From positions 1 through 64,000 of the forward strand of contig PAVO01000014.1 of NCBI GenBank assembly GCA_002713215.1: a stretch of DNA of 64,000 nucleotides, written 5' to 3'. Numbering within the stretch: the stretch's first letter is position 1; each line of letters opens with the position of its first letter. Source of the DNA: Crocinitomicaceae bacterium. Lineage in GTDB: Bacteria > Bacteroidota > Bacteroidia > Flavobacteriales_G > Salibacteraceae. The translations under genes were made by a program, and so were the position numbers. Below the pieces are notes generated by a model, which was not told the origin of the DNA, did no database searches, and was given only the letters and a program-made list of their open reading frames with translations. Shown in pieces: positions 34,695 through 43,933 of this stretch.

Positions 34695-36434
34695 GTGAGA
34701 AAGTTCTATTCCCAGTTATTCCAAATTCTTGATTCGAAGCAAAAGAGGCAGGCCAGATTCTCGGTGTTTCTTATCCTAATTGGAGGGATTATAGATGTTA
34801 TTGGTTTATCAATTGTTCTTCCTGTTCTTGCGGTAGCCAATGACCCTGATTTGATCAATAGTAACTCGTTTATTTTTGGTGTTAAAACCGCGCTTGGTTT
34901 ATCTGATTCCGGTTTTTTGCAATTATTCTTTTTGTCGCTTGTACTGGTTTTTGTTGTACGGGCATGGGTTTATGTTGCTATTAAGGTAAGCCTTTCCCGG
35001 TTTTCTTATGGGATATCGGCAAACAAGTCTGTAGAGTTGCTTGTCAATTTTTTTAATTCTGAATTACTGGAAAATAAGGGAAAACAAACGTCTGATATAG
35101 TTCGGGACATTGTAATAAATACGCAGCATTTTTCATCGTTTGTGATCATGCCTTTTTTACTGGTGGTTTCTGAATTTGTAATAATTACGATTCTCTTAAC
35201 CGCGCTATTATTTTATGATCCTCTGCTTGTTGGGCTTGTGTTTTTAGTAGTCTTTCCTACCGCATCGGTTTTCTATTTTCTCTCTAAACGAAAAGTGACC
35301 AATATTGGGAATAGCAGAAATATTGTCCATTCTAAAGTTACAGATATAGTTTTAAGAGGGGTAGCCGGATTGGTCGAAATGAAACTGTTCCGGGAAGAAA
35401 ATTCTTTATTGAGTTATCTGGAAAAGGAACAGCGTAAACTGGTAGACTTAAACGTCAAGAAAGCCGTTCTGGTTGATCTTTTTCCAAAATTAATGGAGGT
35501 TACAGCCGTGTTAGGAATTGTGGCAGTCTTTTTTTATGCCACGTTTATAGACACTTCCAATAACCTTCTTATTCTCTTAGGAGTGTTTGGAGCTGCAAGT
35601 TATCGTATCATTCCCTCCATTAATAAAATTGTTGCAAATCTGCTTTTTCTTAGAGAGTATTCATTTCTGTTCGACATAATTTCAAAGGCGGATGGACAAA
35701 AACGCGTAAATCATTCCGTAGCTGCCAAAGACACGATTTCATTTAATAAAGCAATTCAGTTTCATGAGGTGGAATTTTATTTTGATAAAAGTTCTGATTT
35801 TAAGACCGTTCTCCCGGAATTGGAAATAAAGAAAGGTTCTGTTTTCGGGGTAGTTGGGGAAAGTGGTTCAGGAAAGACCACTTTAATAAATTTACTTTTG
35901 GGTTTCTATTACCCTAAATCCGGAAAAGTTGCAATTGATGGTAAAGAACTTAGCATAGATAACCGACGGAGTTGGTGGGACCAAATCGGTTTTGTTCGTC
36001 AAGATGTTTTTATAATTAATGAGTCGTTGAAGAAGAATGTTTGCTTTGGCATAAAAGATTCTGATATTGATATGGAGAAGCTGCGTTCGAGCTGTGAGCA
36101 GGCTCAGTTGAATTCTCTAATTGAGAGGTTTCCAAATGGGCTGGATGAAAGTTTGGGAGAAAATGGAAATAAACTTTCCGGAGGACAGAAGCAAAGGGTA
36201 GCTATTGCCAGATCGCTCTACAAAAATTCGGAAATTTTGGTTTTTGATGAAGCTACTTCCGGTTTGGATTCCAAGACCGAGGCTGAAATTTTTGCAACTT
36301 TGATGCAATTGAATGATCAGGGATTAACAATTGTTCTTATTACGCACAATCCAGCTAATATTAAATATTGCGATCATGTATTGGAACTGGCAGATGGAAA
36401 GATCAAAGTGATTGATACGAAAGAAAATGGATAA
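34695..36434 (+). CDS. ABC transporter, fused permease-ATPase (PglK-like flippase)
   Basis: A 579-residue half transporter of the MsbA/PglK type. Six membrane helices (about 20-320) precede an ATPase domain with Walker A GESGSGKTT (about 390-398), signature LSGGQKQRVAIARSL and Walker B EILVFDEATSGLD. The gene starts at GTG 34695; the ATG two bases earlier is out of frame. It follows the kinase gene by 25 bp. In a locus without a visible Wzx it may flip the lipid-linked glycan; export of another substrate cannot be excluded. Confidence 0.85.
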   Translation: MRKFYSQLFQILDSKQKRQARFSVFLILIGGIIDVIGLSIVLPVLAVANDPDLINSNSFIFGVKTALGLSDSGFLQLFFLSLVLVFVVRAWVYVAIKVSLSRFSYGISANKSVELLVNFFNSELLENKGKQTSDIVRDIVINTQHFSSFVIMPFLLVVSEFVIITILLTALLFYDPLLVGLVFLVVFPTASVFYFLSKRKVTNIGNSRNIVHSKVTDIVLRGVAGLVEMKLFREENSLLSYLEKEQRKLVDLNVKKAVLVDLFPKLMEVTAVLGIVAVFFYATFIDTSNNLLILLGVFGAASYRIIPSINKIVANLLFLREYSFLFDIISKADGQKRVNHSVAAKDTISFNKAIQFHEVEFYFDKSSDFKTVLPELEIKKGSVFGVVGESGSGKTTLINLLLGFYYPKSGKVAIDGKELSIDNRRSWWDQIGFVRQDVFIINESLKKNVCFGIKDSDIDMEKLRSSCEQAQLNSLIERFPNGLDESLGENGNKLSGGQKQRVAIARSLYKNSEILVFDEATSGLDSKTEAEIFATLMQLNDQGLTIVLITHNPANIKYCDHVLELADGKIKVIDTKENG

Positions 36435-37488
36435 TCAAAAACGCATAATTAGAGATCATACCATTAATAGCGAAGATTCTTTGGCGCAAATTCTTCAGAA
36501 ACTTGAAGCCATAGAGGGAGCTGCCTATAAAAAGATTGTTTTTGTTGTTGATGAGGAGAATAACTGTATGGGGTCCATCACCGATGGTGATGTTCGTCGT
36601 GCATTAATGCAGAATAAGTCGGGTAGTGCAGGAGATATTATGAACAAGAGCTTCATCTTTTTGAAGGATGTTCATATTGGAAATGATGAGTTTAACGAGT
36701 ACATAGAAGAGGGTATATACATTATCCCTTTAATTTCAGAAGATGGAAAAATCGCTGACATCATTGATCTTAAAGTTACCCGATCCAACCTTAAAATCGA
36801 TGCTTTTATTTTGGCGGGAGGAAAAGGAATAAGGCTTCGCCCTTTAACCGAAAATTTGCCAAAGCCAATGCTAAAGGTTGGAGACAAACCTATTTTGGAA
36901 CACAACATTGATCGCCTAAAAAAATACGGAGTTAAGAATGTTCACATTTCACTAAACTACCTGGGAGATAGGATAACCGAGTTTTTTGGAAACGGTGAAA
37001 GTAAATCCTTACAAATCAATTATGTCAATGAGGACAAACCGTTGGGTACCATTGGCTCAATGAGCCTGGTTGATAGTTTTGAAAATGATTATGTATTGGT
37101 CATGAATTCTGATTTGTTGACCGATTTGGATTTGGAAGATTTTGTAAACGATGCCATTAAGAAAGGAAGTGATATGCAGATGGCAACCATACCCTATAGT
37201 TATAGTGTTCCTTACGCAATAGTGGAAGGTGAGAATGGAATCATTTCAGGATTGAGTGAAAAGCCAACCTATACCTATTTTGCCAATGCAGGAATTTATT
37301 TGGTTAAAACAAGTCTGATCGAACTTATAGCTAAAAATGAAAAGTTTGATGCTACTGATCTGGTTGAATTGCTGATTTCACAAGAGCGAAAAGTGACGTC
37401 TTATCCCATTCGTTCCTATTGGTTGGATATTGGTAGAATGGAAGATTTTAAAAAAGCTCAAGAGGATATTAATCATATACACTTGTGA
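36427..37488 (+). CDS. CBS-domain sugar-1-phosphate nucleotidyltransferase (PtmE-like)
   Basis: A 353-residue protein from the chosen start: two CBS domains (about 8-115, with GSITDGDVRRAL) followed by a nucleotidyltransferase with the signature AGGKGIRLRPLT and PKPML (about 129-147). The same architecture occurs in PtmE of Campylobacter, which makes GDP-glucosamine for legionaminic acid. The ATG at 36427 is preferred over an in-frame GTG at 36412: it overlaps the ABC gene by only 8 bp and begins with the domain. Substrate (GlcN-1-P or GlcNAc-1-P) and nucleotide are inferred from the neighbours. Confidence 0.82.
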   Translation: MDNQKRIIRDHTINSEDSLAQILQKLEAIEGAAYKKIVFVVDEENNCMGSITDGDVRRALMQNKSGSAGDIMNKSFIFLKDVHIGNDEFNEYIEEGIYIIPLISEDGKIADIIDLKVTRSNLKIDAFILAGGKGIRLRPLTENLPKPMLKVGDKPILEHNIDRLKKYGVKNVHISLNYLGDRITEFFGNGESKSLQINYVNEDKPLGTIGSMSLVDSFENDYVLVMNSDLLTDLDLEDFVNDAIKKGSDMQMATIPYSYSVPYAIVEGENGIISGLSEKPTYTYFANAGIYLVKTSLIELIAKNEKFDATDLVELLISQERKVTSYPIRSYWLDIGRMEDFKKAQEDINHIHL

Positions 37489-37489
37489 A

Positions 37490-38194
37490 ATGGATAAGTT
37501 ACTCTTTCTTATAACTGCTAGAGGAGGGTCTAAGGGTATCCCGGGTAAAAATATTAAGCAACTGGGGGGAAAACCTCTTATTCAATATAGTATTGAGTTA
37601 GCTAGAAAGTTTGTTCCTGATAGTCAAATTTGTGTATCCACTGATTCAGATTCCATAATTGAAGTCGTTCAGAGTTTAGGATTGCAAGTTCCTTTTAAGC
37701 GCCCCGACGATTTGGCCTCAGATGAAGCAGGAAGTTTTGGGGTAATTAAACACGCACTTAGCCATTACCTGGATTTAGGTAAAAAGGTTAACAAGGTCAT
37801 TTTGCTTCAACCCACCTCCCCGTTTAGAATTGCCGAAGACATAAAAAATTCAATTCGGGCCTGTAAAGCCGATACCGACATGTCCATGACTGTTAAAGAA
37901 ACTTCATCAAACCCGTATTACATTCTTTATGAAGAAGATAAAAACGGTTGGTTGCAAAAGTCCAAGACGCACGACGCGGTTCGTAGACAAGACGCCCCGG
38001 TGGTTTATGAAGTAAACGGGGCTGTGTATGCAATGCAAAGCGAAAGTATTCTTAAAGCGAATAGTTTTGCAGACTTTAAAAACTTGAAGAAGGTATTAAT
38101 GCCAGAAGAACGATCTTTCGACCTGGACAATATGCTGGATTGGGAGTTTGCCGAGTTCCTTATTGAAAAAGGATACGTAGAAATTAACTTGTAG
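37490..38194 (+). CDS. neuA: CMP-nonulosonate cytidylyltransferase (NeuA/LegF-like)
   Basis: A 234-residue CMP-sialate synthetase family enzyme that activates a nonulosonic acid with CTP. The P-loop-like motif ARGGSKGIPGKN is near the N-terminus, with LGGKPLIQYSI after it, followed by STDSDSI, KRPDDLASDEAG, LLQPTSPFR and RRQDAPVVYEVNGAVY. The frame stays open 60 bp upstream, but the ATG at 37490, just after the preceding stop, puts the motif at the correct distance. The product fits activation of a legionaminic- or pseudaminic-like acid made by the genes downstream. Confidence 0.9.
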   Translation: MDKLLFLITARGGSKGIPGKNIKQLGGKPLIQYSIELARKFVPDSQICVSTDSDSIIEVVQSLGLQVPFKRPDDLASDEAGSFGVIKHALSHYLDLGKKVNKVILLQPTSPFRIAEDIKNSIRACKADTDMSMTVKETSSNPYYILYEEDKNGWLQKSKTHDAVRRQDAPVVYEVNGAVYAMQSESILKANSFADFKNLKKVLMPEERSFDLDNMLDWEFAEFLIEKGYVEINL

Positions 38195-38201
38195 TGGTGG
38201 A

Positions 38202-39650
38202 ATGATAGAAGCAATTGACTCGCAGCAAATCGATGATTTTTTATCGAAGAATGCCGGTAAAAAGGTGGTGGCCGTTCAGGGTCTGGGTTTTGTTGGCGCG
38301 GTAATGAGTTTGGTTTGCGCAAATGGAATATCCGAAGAATATGCAGTTATTGGAGTAGATTTACCTACAGAAGAAGCAATAACAAAAATAAATGCACTCA
38401 ATAATGGTGAGTTCCCTATTGCCTCGTCAGATCCCAAGGTGCAGGAGTATTTTGAAAAGTCAAGGCAGAAATCCAATTTTTTAGCAACGCATAATACCTA
38501 TGCATACAAAAAAGCTGATGTTATAATTATCGATATCAATTTAGATGTTGCCAAAGTATCCGATGAGGAAAAGGAACTCCAATCTTATGATGTAAGTCTT
38601 AGTGGATTTAAAAAGGCCATTCAGTCCATTGGTGAAGTTTGCAAACTCAATGTTTTAATCTTAGTTGAAACAACAGTACCTCCGGGAACCTGTCAGTTTG
38701 TAGTAAAACCAATTATTGAGGAAGAATTTGAAAAAAGAGGACTTTCGTTTGATGGGTTCATAGGGCACAGTTATGAGCGTGTGATGCCGGGCCCCAAATA
38801 CATAGATTCCATTCAAAATTTTTATCGCGTCTATTCGGGCGTTGATGAAAGAAGTGCCGATCGGGTTGAATCTTTTTTAAAGACGATAATTAGAACCGAT
38901 GAGTATCCGCTTACGCGCCTTTCAAATACACATGCAACCGAAATGGCTAAAGTGTTGGAAAACTCATTCCGGGCCATGAATATTTCATTCATTCAGGAAT
39001 GGAGTAATTACGCGGAGGAGGCAGGAGTGAATCTGTATGAGGTAATTCAGGCCATAAGAATGCGTCCAACCCATAAAAACATCATGATGCCCGGGTTAGG
39101 CGTAGGAGGATATTGTTTAACCAAAGATCCCTTATTGGCAAGTTGGTCAAAGCAAACGCTGTTCAAGAGTAATGATCCCCTAACCAATTCAGAAAAGGCT
39201 GTTCAGGTAAACGACCAAATGCCGTTGAGAGCGTTTGAAATTATTGAAGAGAACACGCCAGAAGGTTTGGCTGGTAAGGATATATTGGTTCTTGGAGTAA
39301 GTTATTTGAATGATGTTGGTGATACCCGTTATACGCCAGTAGAACTCCTGAGTCGAAAATTACTGCGATCTAAAGCTAACTTAAGCTTACATGATCCATT
39401 TTTAGGTTACTGGGAGGAACTGGAACGAGCAGTGGAAACCAATTTTGGTAAAATGTTGGAAAGGGACTATGATTTGATTGTTGTTTCAACCGCACATTCA
39501 GCATATAGAAATAATGCCCAATTGGTGGATTATATAAGATCAAAAAAGAACTTATTTGTGTTGGATTGTTGGGGAGTATTTTCTCTGGACGAGCTGATAT
39601 TGATAAAAGAAAATAATAGAGTTAAAGTAATTGGGCGAGGAGATATTTAA
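38202..39650 (+). CDS. Nucleotide-sugar 6-dehydrogenase (WecC/TviB-like, divergent)
   Basis: A 482-residue UDP-/GDP-sugar dehydrogenase. NAD-binding GLGFVGA is at 27-33; LVETTVPPGT, ERVMPGP and a helix ATEMAKVLENSFRA form the core; the catalytic nucleophile is Cys305 in GVGGYCLTKDP. It carries about 20 extra N-terminal residues compared with usual members. It would oxidise the sugar C6 to a uronate, which is not a step of the canonical legionaminic pathway. It lies 7 bp after the cytidylyltransferase and just before an SDR that could act on a uronate. Confidence 0.85.
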   Translation: MIEAIDSQQIDDFLSKNAGKKVVAVQGLGFVGAVMSLVCANGISEEYAVIGVDLPTEEAITKINALNNGEFPIASSDPKVQEYFEKSRQKSNFLATHNTYAYKKADVIIIDINLDVAKVSDEEKELQSYDVSLSGFKKAIQSIGEVCKLNVLILVETTVPPGTCQFVVKPIIEEEFEKRGLSFDGFIGHSYERVMPGPKYIDSIQNFYRVYSGVDERSADRVESFLKTIIRTDEYPLTRLSNTHATEMAKVLENSFRAMNISFIQEWSNYAEEAGVNLYEVIQAIRMRPTHKNIMMPGLGVGGYCLTKDPLLASWSKQTLFKSNDPLTNSEKAVQVNDQMPLRAFEIIEENTPEGLAGKDILVLGVSYLNDVGDTRYTPVELLSRKLLRSKANLSLHDPFLGYWEELERAVETNFGKMLERDYDLIVVSTAHSAYRNNAQLVDYIRSKKNLFVLDCWGVFSLDELILIKENNRVKVIGRGDI

Positions 39651-39684
39651 GCCGGGGTTGAGTGAATCAAGAAGATTGAATAAA

Positions 39685-40680
39685 ATGAAGAAAGTATTAT
39701 TGATAGGTGGAGCAGGATTTATTGGATTAAATATTTGTAAGCACCTGGGAGAAAAAGGAGGATACAAGATCACCATTTTGGATAATTTTTTTCGAGGAAA
39801 AAAAGATGAAGTTTTAACCGGTCTCGTAGATAAATATGACATTGAGGTTTTAACCGGGGATTGTACTACGCCTCAGGCCTTTGATCAATTGGCAAAAGAC
39901 TACGACAACGTTTACATGTTGGCTTCGGTAGTAGGGGTAGAGTATACCCAAAAAATACCCGAGGAATTGATTCGAATAAATACGGCTCTTATATTTAACA
40001 CCCTTGAATGGTTAAAAACAGCAAGCGTTGGGAAGGTGGTCTTTACTTCAACCAGTGAATGTTATGCCGGAACCATTGAGCAGTTTGGATATACTGTTCC
40101 TACACCTGAAGAGGTACCTCTTTGCATAGATGACATTAAGCACCCAAGGTTTACTTATGCAGTTACCAAAATGTTAGGTGAATCAGGGTTTATACAATAT
40201 TCAAAAGCATATAATTTCGAATGTACAATCGTTCGGTATCACAACGTATATGGGCCAAGAATGGGATTCAAACATGTTATTCCACAGGTTGTCCAGCGCT
40301 ATTTAGCCAATGAGAATCCGTTCAAACTGTATGGACATGACCAAACAAGATCGTTCAATTACATCGATGATGCTGTAAGTGGAACCGTATTAGCCATGGA
40401 AACTGAAAATACAAACGGTGAAATTTTTCACATAGGTGATGATGTGGCGGAAATTACCATTGGAGAATTGGTGAGGTATATGGGAGAACTTATGGACTTT
40501 AAAGGTGAGTATGAACCTGTAGAAGCTCATTCAGGTTCTGTTTCCAGAAGGTGTCCGGATGTTTCTAAGGCAAGAAGAGTGTTGTCTTATAGCCCTAAAA
40601 CAGATTGGAAAGAAGGAGTAAAGACTACCTTGGAGTGGTATATTGATTATTTAAAATCAGGAAAAGATGTCTTCGAATAG
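39685..40680 (+). CDS. Extended SDR: UXS/ArnA-like decarboxylase or epimerase
   Basis: A 331-residue nucleotide-sugar SDR from the chosen ATG. The NAD motif GGAGFIG is at 8-14; the catalytic Tyr158 and Lys162 are in YAVTK; Ser124-Glu125 (TSTSECY) match the Ser-Glu pair of UXS and ArnA decarboxylases. The C-terminal RRCPDVSKA also looks UXS-like and unlike the C-terminus of LegB. Decarboxylation of the uronate made by the preceding dehydrogenase is plausible; epimerisation is the alternative. A TTG at 39631 would add 18 residues with no conserved content. Its end overlaps the aminotransferase gene by 14 bp. Confidence 0.75.
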   Translation: MKKVLLIGGAGFIGLNICKHLGEKGGYKITILDNFFRGKKDEVLTGLVDKYDIEVLTGDCTTPQAFDQLAKDYDNVYMLASVVGVEYTQKIPEELIRINTALIFNTLEWLKTASVGKVVFTSTSECYAGTIEQFGYTVPTPEEVPLCIDDIKHPRFTYAVTKMLGESGFIQYSKAYNFECTIVRYHNVYGPRMGFKHVIPQVVQRYLANENPFKLYGHDQTRSFNYIDDAVSGTVLAMETENTNGEIFHIGDDVAEITIGELVRYMGELMDFKGEYEPVEAHSGSVSRRCPDVSKARRVLSYSPKTDWKEGVKTTLEWYIDYLKSGKDVFE

Positions 40681-41824
40681 TTTTATTCCTTTAAGCGTAC
40701 CAAATCTTTCGGGTAACGAATGGAAGTATGCCGAAGATGCTATTAAGACTGGGTGGGTTTCTTCTGTTGGAAGTTATGTAGACGAATTTGAGCAAAAATT
40801 TGCCGAATATGTTGGAGTAAAAAGAGCTGTTGCCGTTGTAAATGGAACAGCTGCACTTCACATATCGTTAATGCTTGCCGGAGTTGAAGCAGGTGATGAA
40901 GTTATTGTACCTGATCTCACTTTTGTGGCCCCTGCAAATGCAATTACTTATTGCAATGCAAACCCGGTTTTCCTGGGTTCGGATTGGGAAACTCTGGGTC
41001 TCAACCCCGCCATTTTAAAAAGTTTCCTGGAAGAGAGATGTGAGCTTAAGGACGGATATACCTATAACAAGACTACCGGAAAACGAATTTCAGCCATTAT
41101 TCCTATGCACACCTTTGGGAATCCGGTTGACATGGATCCGCTAATAGAGTTGTGTAAGGCCGCCAATATTGCAGTTGTAGAAGATGCTACCGAGAGCCTT
41201 GGAAGTTCATACAAGGGATCTAAAACAGGAACTTTTGGAATGTTGGGTTGTTTCAGTTTCAATGGAAATAAAATTATGACCACCGGAGGTGGAGGAATGA
41301 TTGTTACCAACGATGAGGATTTAGCCAATAAAGCCAAACACTTGAGTACCACAGCAAAATCCGACCCCATTGAATATGACCATGATGCAATTGGTTATAA
41401 CTATCGATTGGTAAACGTTTTGGCGGCAATTGGTGTAGGGCAATTGGAGCAAATGGATGAGTTTGTTGCAACCAAAAGAAGAAACTACAACCATTACATT
41501 CAAAGCTTGAGTAGTGTAGAAGGGATGAATATGTTTGAAAAACAAGACCATAGCGAATCTAACTATTGGATGTACCCCCTAATTTTGGATCGTATAACTC
41601 CAATGGATTTAACCAAGGCGCTCGGCGAAAAGAGGATTCAGGCTCGACCGGTTTGGAAATTGATGCACACACTGCCCATGTTTAAGGATTGCGAAACATT
41701 TGGGATTGAAACTTCCGAAGAGATTTACAATAAAGTTTTATGCATTCCATGCAGCACTGATTTGTCTGAAGAAGATGTAAATCGAGTTTGCGAAAGTTTA
41801 AAAGAAATAGCGAATAATGAGTAG
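40667..41824 (+). CDS. legC: LegC-family sugar aminotransferase (DegT/DnrJ/EryC1)
   Basis: A 385-residue PLP aminotransferase. Its opening, PLSVPNLSGNEWKYAED and TGWVSSVGSYV, matches the LegC group closely. Asp and the PLP lysine are present: VVEDATESLG and FNGNKIMTTGGGG with Lys202. In the legionaminic pathway LegC aminates the 4-keto group of a 6-deoxy sugar; here the keto donor could instead come from the SDR. The gene overlaps both neighbours, by 14 bp and 8 bp, consistent with tight co-translation. Confidence 0.88.
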   Translation: MSSNSFIPLSVPNLSGNEWKYAEDAIKTGWVSSVGSYVDEFEQKFAEYVGVKRAVAVVNGTAALHISLMLAGVEAGDEVIVPDLTFVAPANAITYCNANPVFLGSDWETLGLNPAILKSFLEERCELKDGYTYNKTTGKRISAIIPMHTFGNPVDMDPLIELCKAANIAVVEDATESLGSSYKGSKTGTFGMLGCFSFNGNKIMTTGGGGMIVTNDEDLANKAKHLSTTAKSDPIEYDHDAIGYNYRLVNVLAAIGVGQLEQMDEFVATKRRNYNHYIQSLSSVEGMNMFEKQDHSESNYWMYPLILDRITPMDLTKALGEKRIQARPVWKLMHTLPMFKDCETFGIETSEEIYNKVLCIPCSTDLSEEDVNRVCESLKEIANNE

Positions 41825-42836
41825 TAAAACATTGATAATTGCGGAAGCCGGTGTAAACTTCAATGGAGACCTTGAAATTGCAAAACAACTTATTGATGTG
41901 GCAGCCGATGCAGGGGCCGATATAGTTAAGTTCCAGACCTTCAAAGCAAAAAACCTGGTTTCGAAAACCGCTAAAAAAGCAGACTATCAAATTACCAACA
42001 CCAAGAACGATGACTCGCAGTTCAGCATGCTTAAAAAGCTGGAATTGCCTCATGACGCTCATTCAATTCTTCGAGATTATTGTTCTCAAAAAGGAATTCA
42101 ATTTTTATCAACTCCCTTTGATGCCGAAAGCCTGAATTTCTTGATGGAATTTGGAATGGACACCATAAAAGTTCCTTCCGGAGAAATTACCAATTTACCA
42201 TTATTGAAATTAGTTGCTTCTTACAACAAGAATGTAATCATGTCGAGTGGAATGGCCAATCTACAGGAGATTAAAGATGCTGTTAAAGTGCTGGTCGAAA
42301 ATGGAACCCAAAAAGAAAATATCACGCTGTTGCATTGCAACACCGAATACCCAACACCATACGAAGATGTTAACCTAAGGGCAATGCAGACCATTGCGAA
42401 TGAAACCGGATTAAAGGTGGGTTATTCGGATCATACGTTGGGAATTGAAATTCCTATTGCAGCAGTGGCCATGGGAGCTCAGGTTATTGAGAAACACTTT
42501 ACTCTAAGTAGAGAAATGGATGGCCCGGATCATTTGGCTTCTTTGGAACCAGAGGAGCTAAAGGCAATGGTGCGATCGATTCGTAACATAGAAAGTGGGT
42601 TTGGAAGCACCGAGAAGGTCGCTTCGGCTTCTGAACAAAAAAACATAGCAATTGCGCGCAAAAGCATTCATTATCGGGCTGATATGCAAAAAGGTCACAT
42701 TCTTCGTGAAGGGGACCTGGTTATGAAACGGCCCGGTGATGGAATCTCTCCCATGTTGTACGAAAATTACATTGGGAAAGAGTTACTTAGAGATGTTCAG
42801 GAAGATGAGCAACTTACAAATATGGATTTCAAATGA
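41817..42836 (+). CDS. neuB: Nonulosonic acid synthase (NeuB/LegI family)
   Basis: A 339-residue PEP-condensing synthase. The N-terminal TIM barrel has IIAEAGVNFNGD, DIVKFQTF, FLSTPFD, KVPSGE and LLHCNTEYPTP; GYSDHTLG and EKHFTLSREMDGPDH carry the metal and PEP ligands. The C-terminal SAF domain begins near 280 (ARKSIHYRADMQKG). It joins PEP to a 2-acetamido-mannose-type sugar. With a CMP transferase and a NeuC homologue alongside, formation of a nonulosonic acid (or a shorter analogue) is assured in outline; the exact sugar is not. It overlaps legC by 8 bp and neuC by 4 bp. Confidence 0.93.
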   Translation: MSSKTLIIAEAGVNFNGDLEIAKQLIDVAADAGADIVKFQTFKAKNLVSKTAKKADYQITNTKNDDSQFSMLKKLELPHDAHSILRDYCSQKGIQFLSTPFDAESLNFLMEFGMDTIKVPSGEITNLPLLKLVASYNKNVIMSSGMANLQEIKDAVKVLVENGTQKENITLLHCNTEYPTPYEDVNLRAMQTIANETGLKVGYSDHTLGIEIPIAAVAMGAQVIEKHFTLSREMDGPDHLASLEPEELKAMVRSIRNIESGFGSTEKVASASEQKNIAIARKSIHYRADMQKGHILREGDLVMKRPGDGISPMLYENYIGKELLRDVQEDEQLTNMDFK

Positions 42837-43933
42837 AAATAGCTTTAATCAGTTGCGGAAGGTCTGATTACAGTATCTACCTTCCTTTAATTAAGAAGTT
42901 AGATGCAGATTCGGAAATTGATCTTGAAATTATTGCATTCGGAACACACGTTTCTAACTTTTATGGCCATACCGTCGATCTTTTTAGAAACGACGGGTTT
43001 GAAGTAAGTGAAGAAATTGAATCATTGGTTCTTGGAGATTCTCCGGATTCCATTGCCACTTCAATGGGTCTGACTATGATTAAATTTTCCAATTTGTGGC
43101 AAAGCAAAAACTACGATTGTATCATAGTATTGGGCGATCGTTTTGAAATGTTTTCGGCCATTGCCGCTTCCGTTCCTTTTAATATTCCAGTTGCGCACCT
43201 TCACGGGGGAGAAACTACACTTGGCGCTATTGATGATAAATTCAGGCATTGCATTACCACAATGTCCACCCTTCATTTTGTAACTACCGAAGACCACGCT
43301 GATCGGGTTGTTCAGTTGATCAACAGCGATTCCAATATCTTCAATGTTGGGGCACCTGCATTGGATAACCTGAAAGATTTGGATTTAATGTCCATTGAGG
43401 AATTCAATTCCGTTTTTGGCATTGATTTAAATAATCCCACGATTCTAATTACGTTTCACCCGGAAACCGTTAACCTGGAAAAAAACATTGAATATACCGA
43501 CGAGTTAATTAAAACCATGGAAAGCATATCCGGGTATCAGCTTTTGATTACCATGCCCAATGCAGACACCATGGGGACGATTATTCGGGAAAAATTAAAT
43601 GCCTTTATCGATAAGACCGAATACGCTTTTGGAGTGGAAATATTAGGTGCCAGGGGGTATTATTCCTGTATGGAATTTTGTTCCATGCTTATTGGAAACA
43701 CTTCAAGTGGAATTATCGAAGCAGCATCTTTTGCCAAGTATGTTATAAACGTGGGTGACCGTCAGAAAGGAAGGTCTCATGGACCGAACGTCATTCATTC
43801 CGGAATAAGCCAGGAAGAGATTTTAGGTAACATTTCAAAAATCGAGTCCTTGCCTAAACTGGATAGAAATAACATTTATGGTGATGGGAATGCGACTCAA
43901 AAGATTGTGCAATTGCTAAAAGAGAAATTGTGA
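42833..43933 (+). CDS. neuC: Hydrolysing UDP/GDP-sugar 2-epimerase (NeuC/LegG family)
   Basis: A 366-residue epimerase that inverts C2 of a nucleotide-linked 2-acetamido sugar and releases it, giving the substrate of NeuB. Its markers are SCGRSDYSIYLPL at the N-terminus, GDRFEMFSA, HLHGGETTLGAIDD (with His and Glu of the active site), TFHPET, and GNTSSGIIEAASF. Length fits the family. It joins its neighbours by 4-bp overlaps (ATGA at the start, GTGA at the end). The nucleotide may be GDP, as in Campylobacter LegG, given the guanylyltransferase-like gene at the operon head. Confidence 0.92.
   Translation: MKIALISCGRSDYSIYLPLIKKLDADSEIDLEIIAFGTHVSNFYGHTVDLFRNDGFEVSEEIESLVLGDSPDSIATSMGLTMIKFSNLWQSKNYDCIIVLGDRFEMFSAIAASVPFNIPVAHLHGGETTLGAIDDKFRHCITTMSTLHFVTTEDHADRVVQLINSDSNIFNVGAPALDNLKDLDLMSIEEFNSVFGIDLNNPTILITFHPETVNLEKNIEYTDELIKTMESISGYQLLITMPNADTMGTIIREKLNAFIDKTEYAFGVEILGARGYYSCMEFCSMLIGNTSSGIIEAASFAKYVINVGDRQKGRSHGPNVIHSGISQEEILGNISKIESLPKLDRNNIYGDGNATQKIVQLLKEKL

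Noticed and set aside
39685-40680. LegB (GDP-GlcNAc 4,6-dehydratase) as identity of the SDR
   Set aside because: Position in the operon suggested it, but the RRCPDVSKA tail and preceding dehydrogenase fit the UXS/ArnA group better; kept only as an alternative.
41682-42062. 126-residue minus-strand frame across legC and neuB
   Set aside because: Antisense shadow of two well-supported, overlapping genes.
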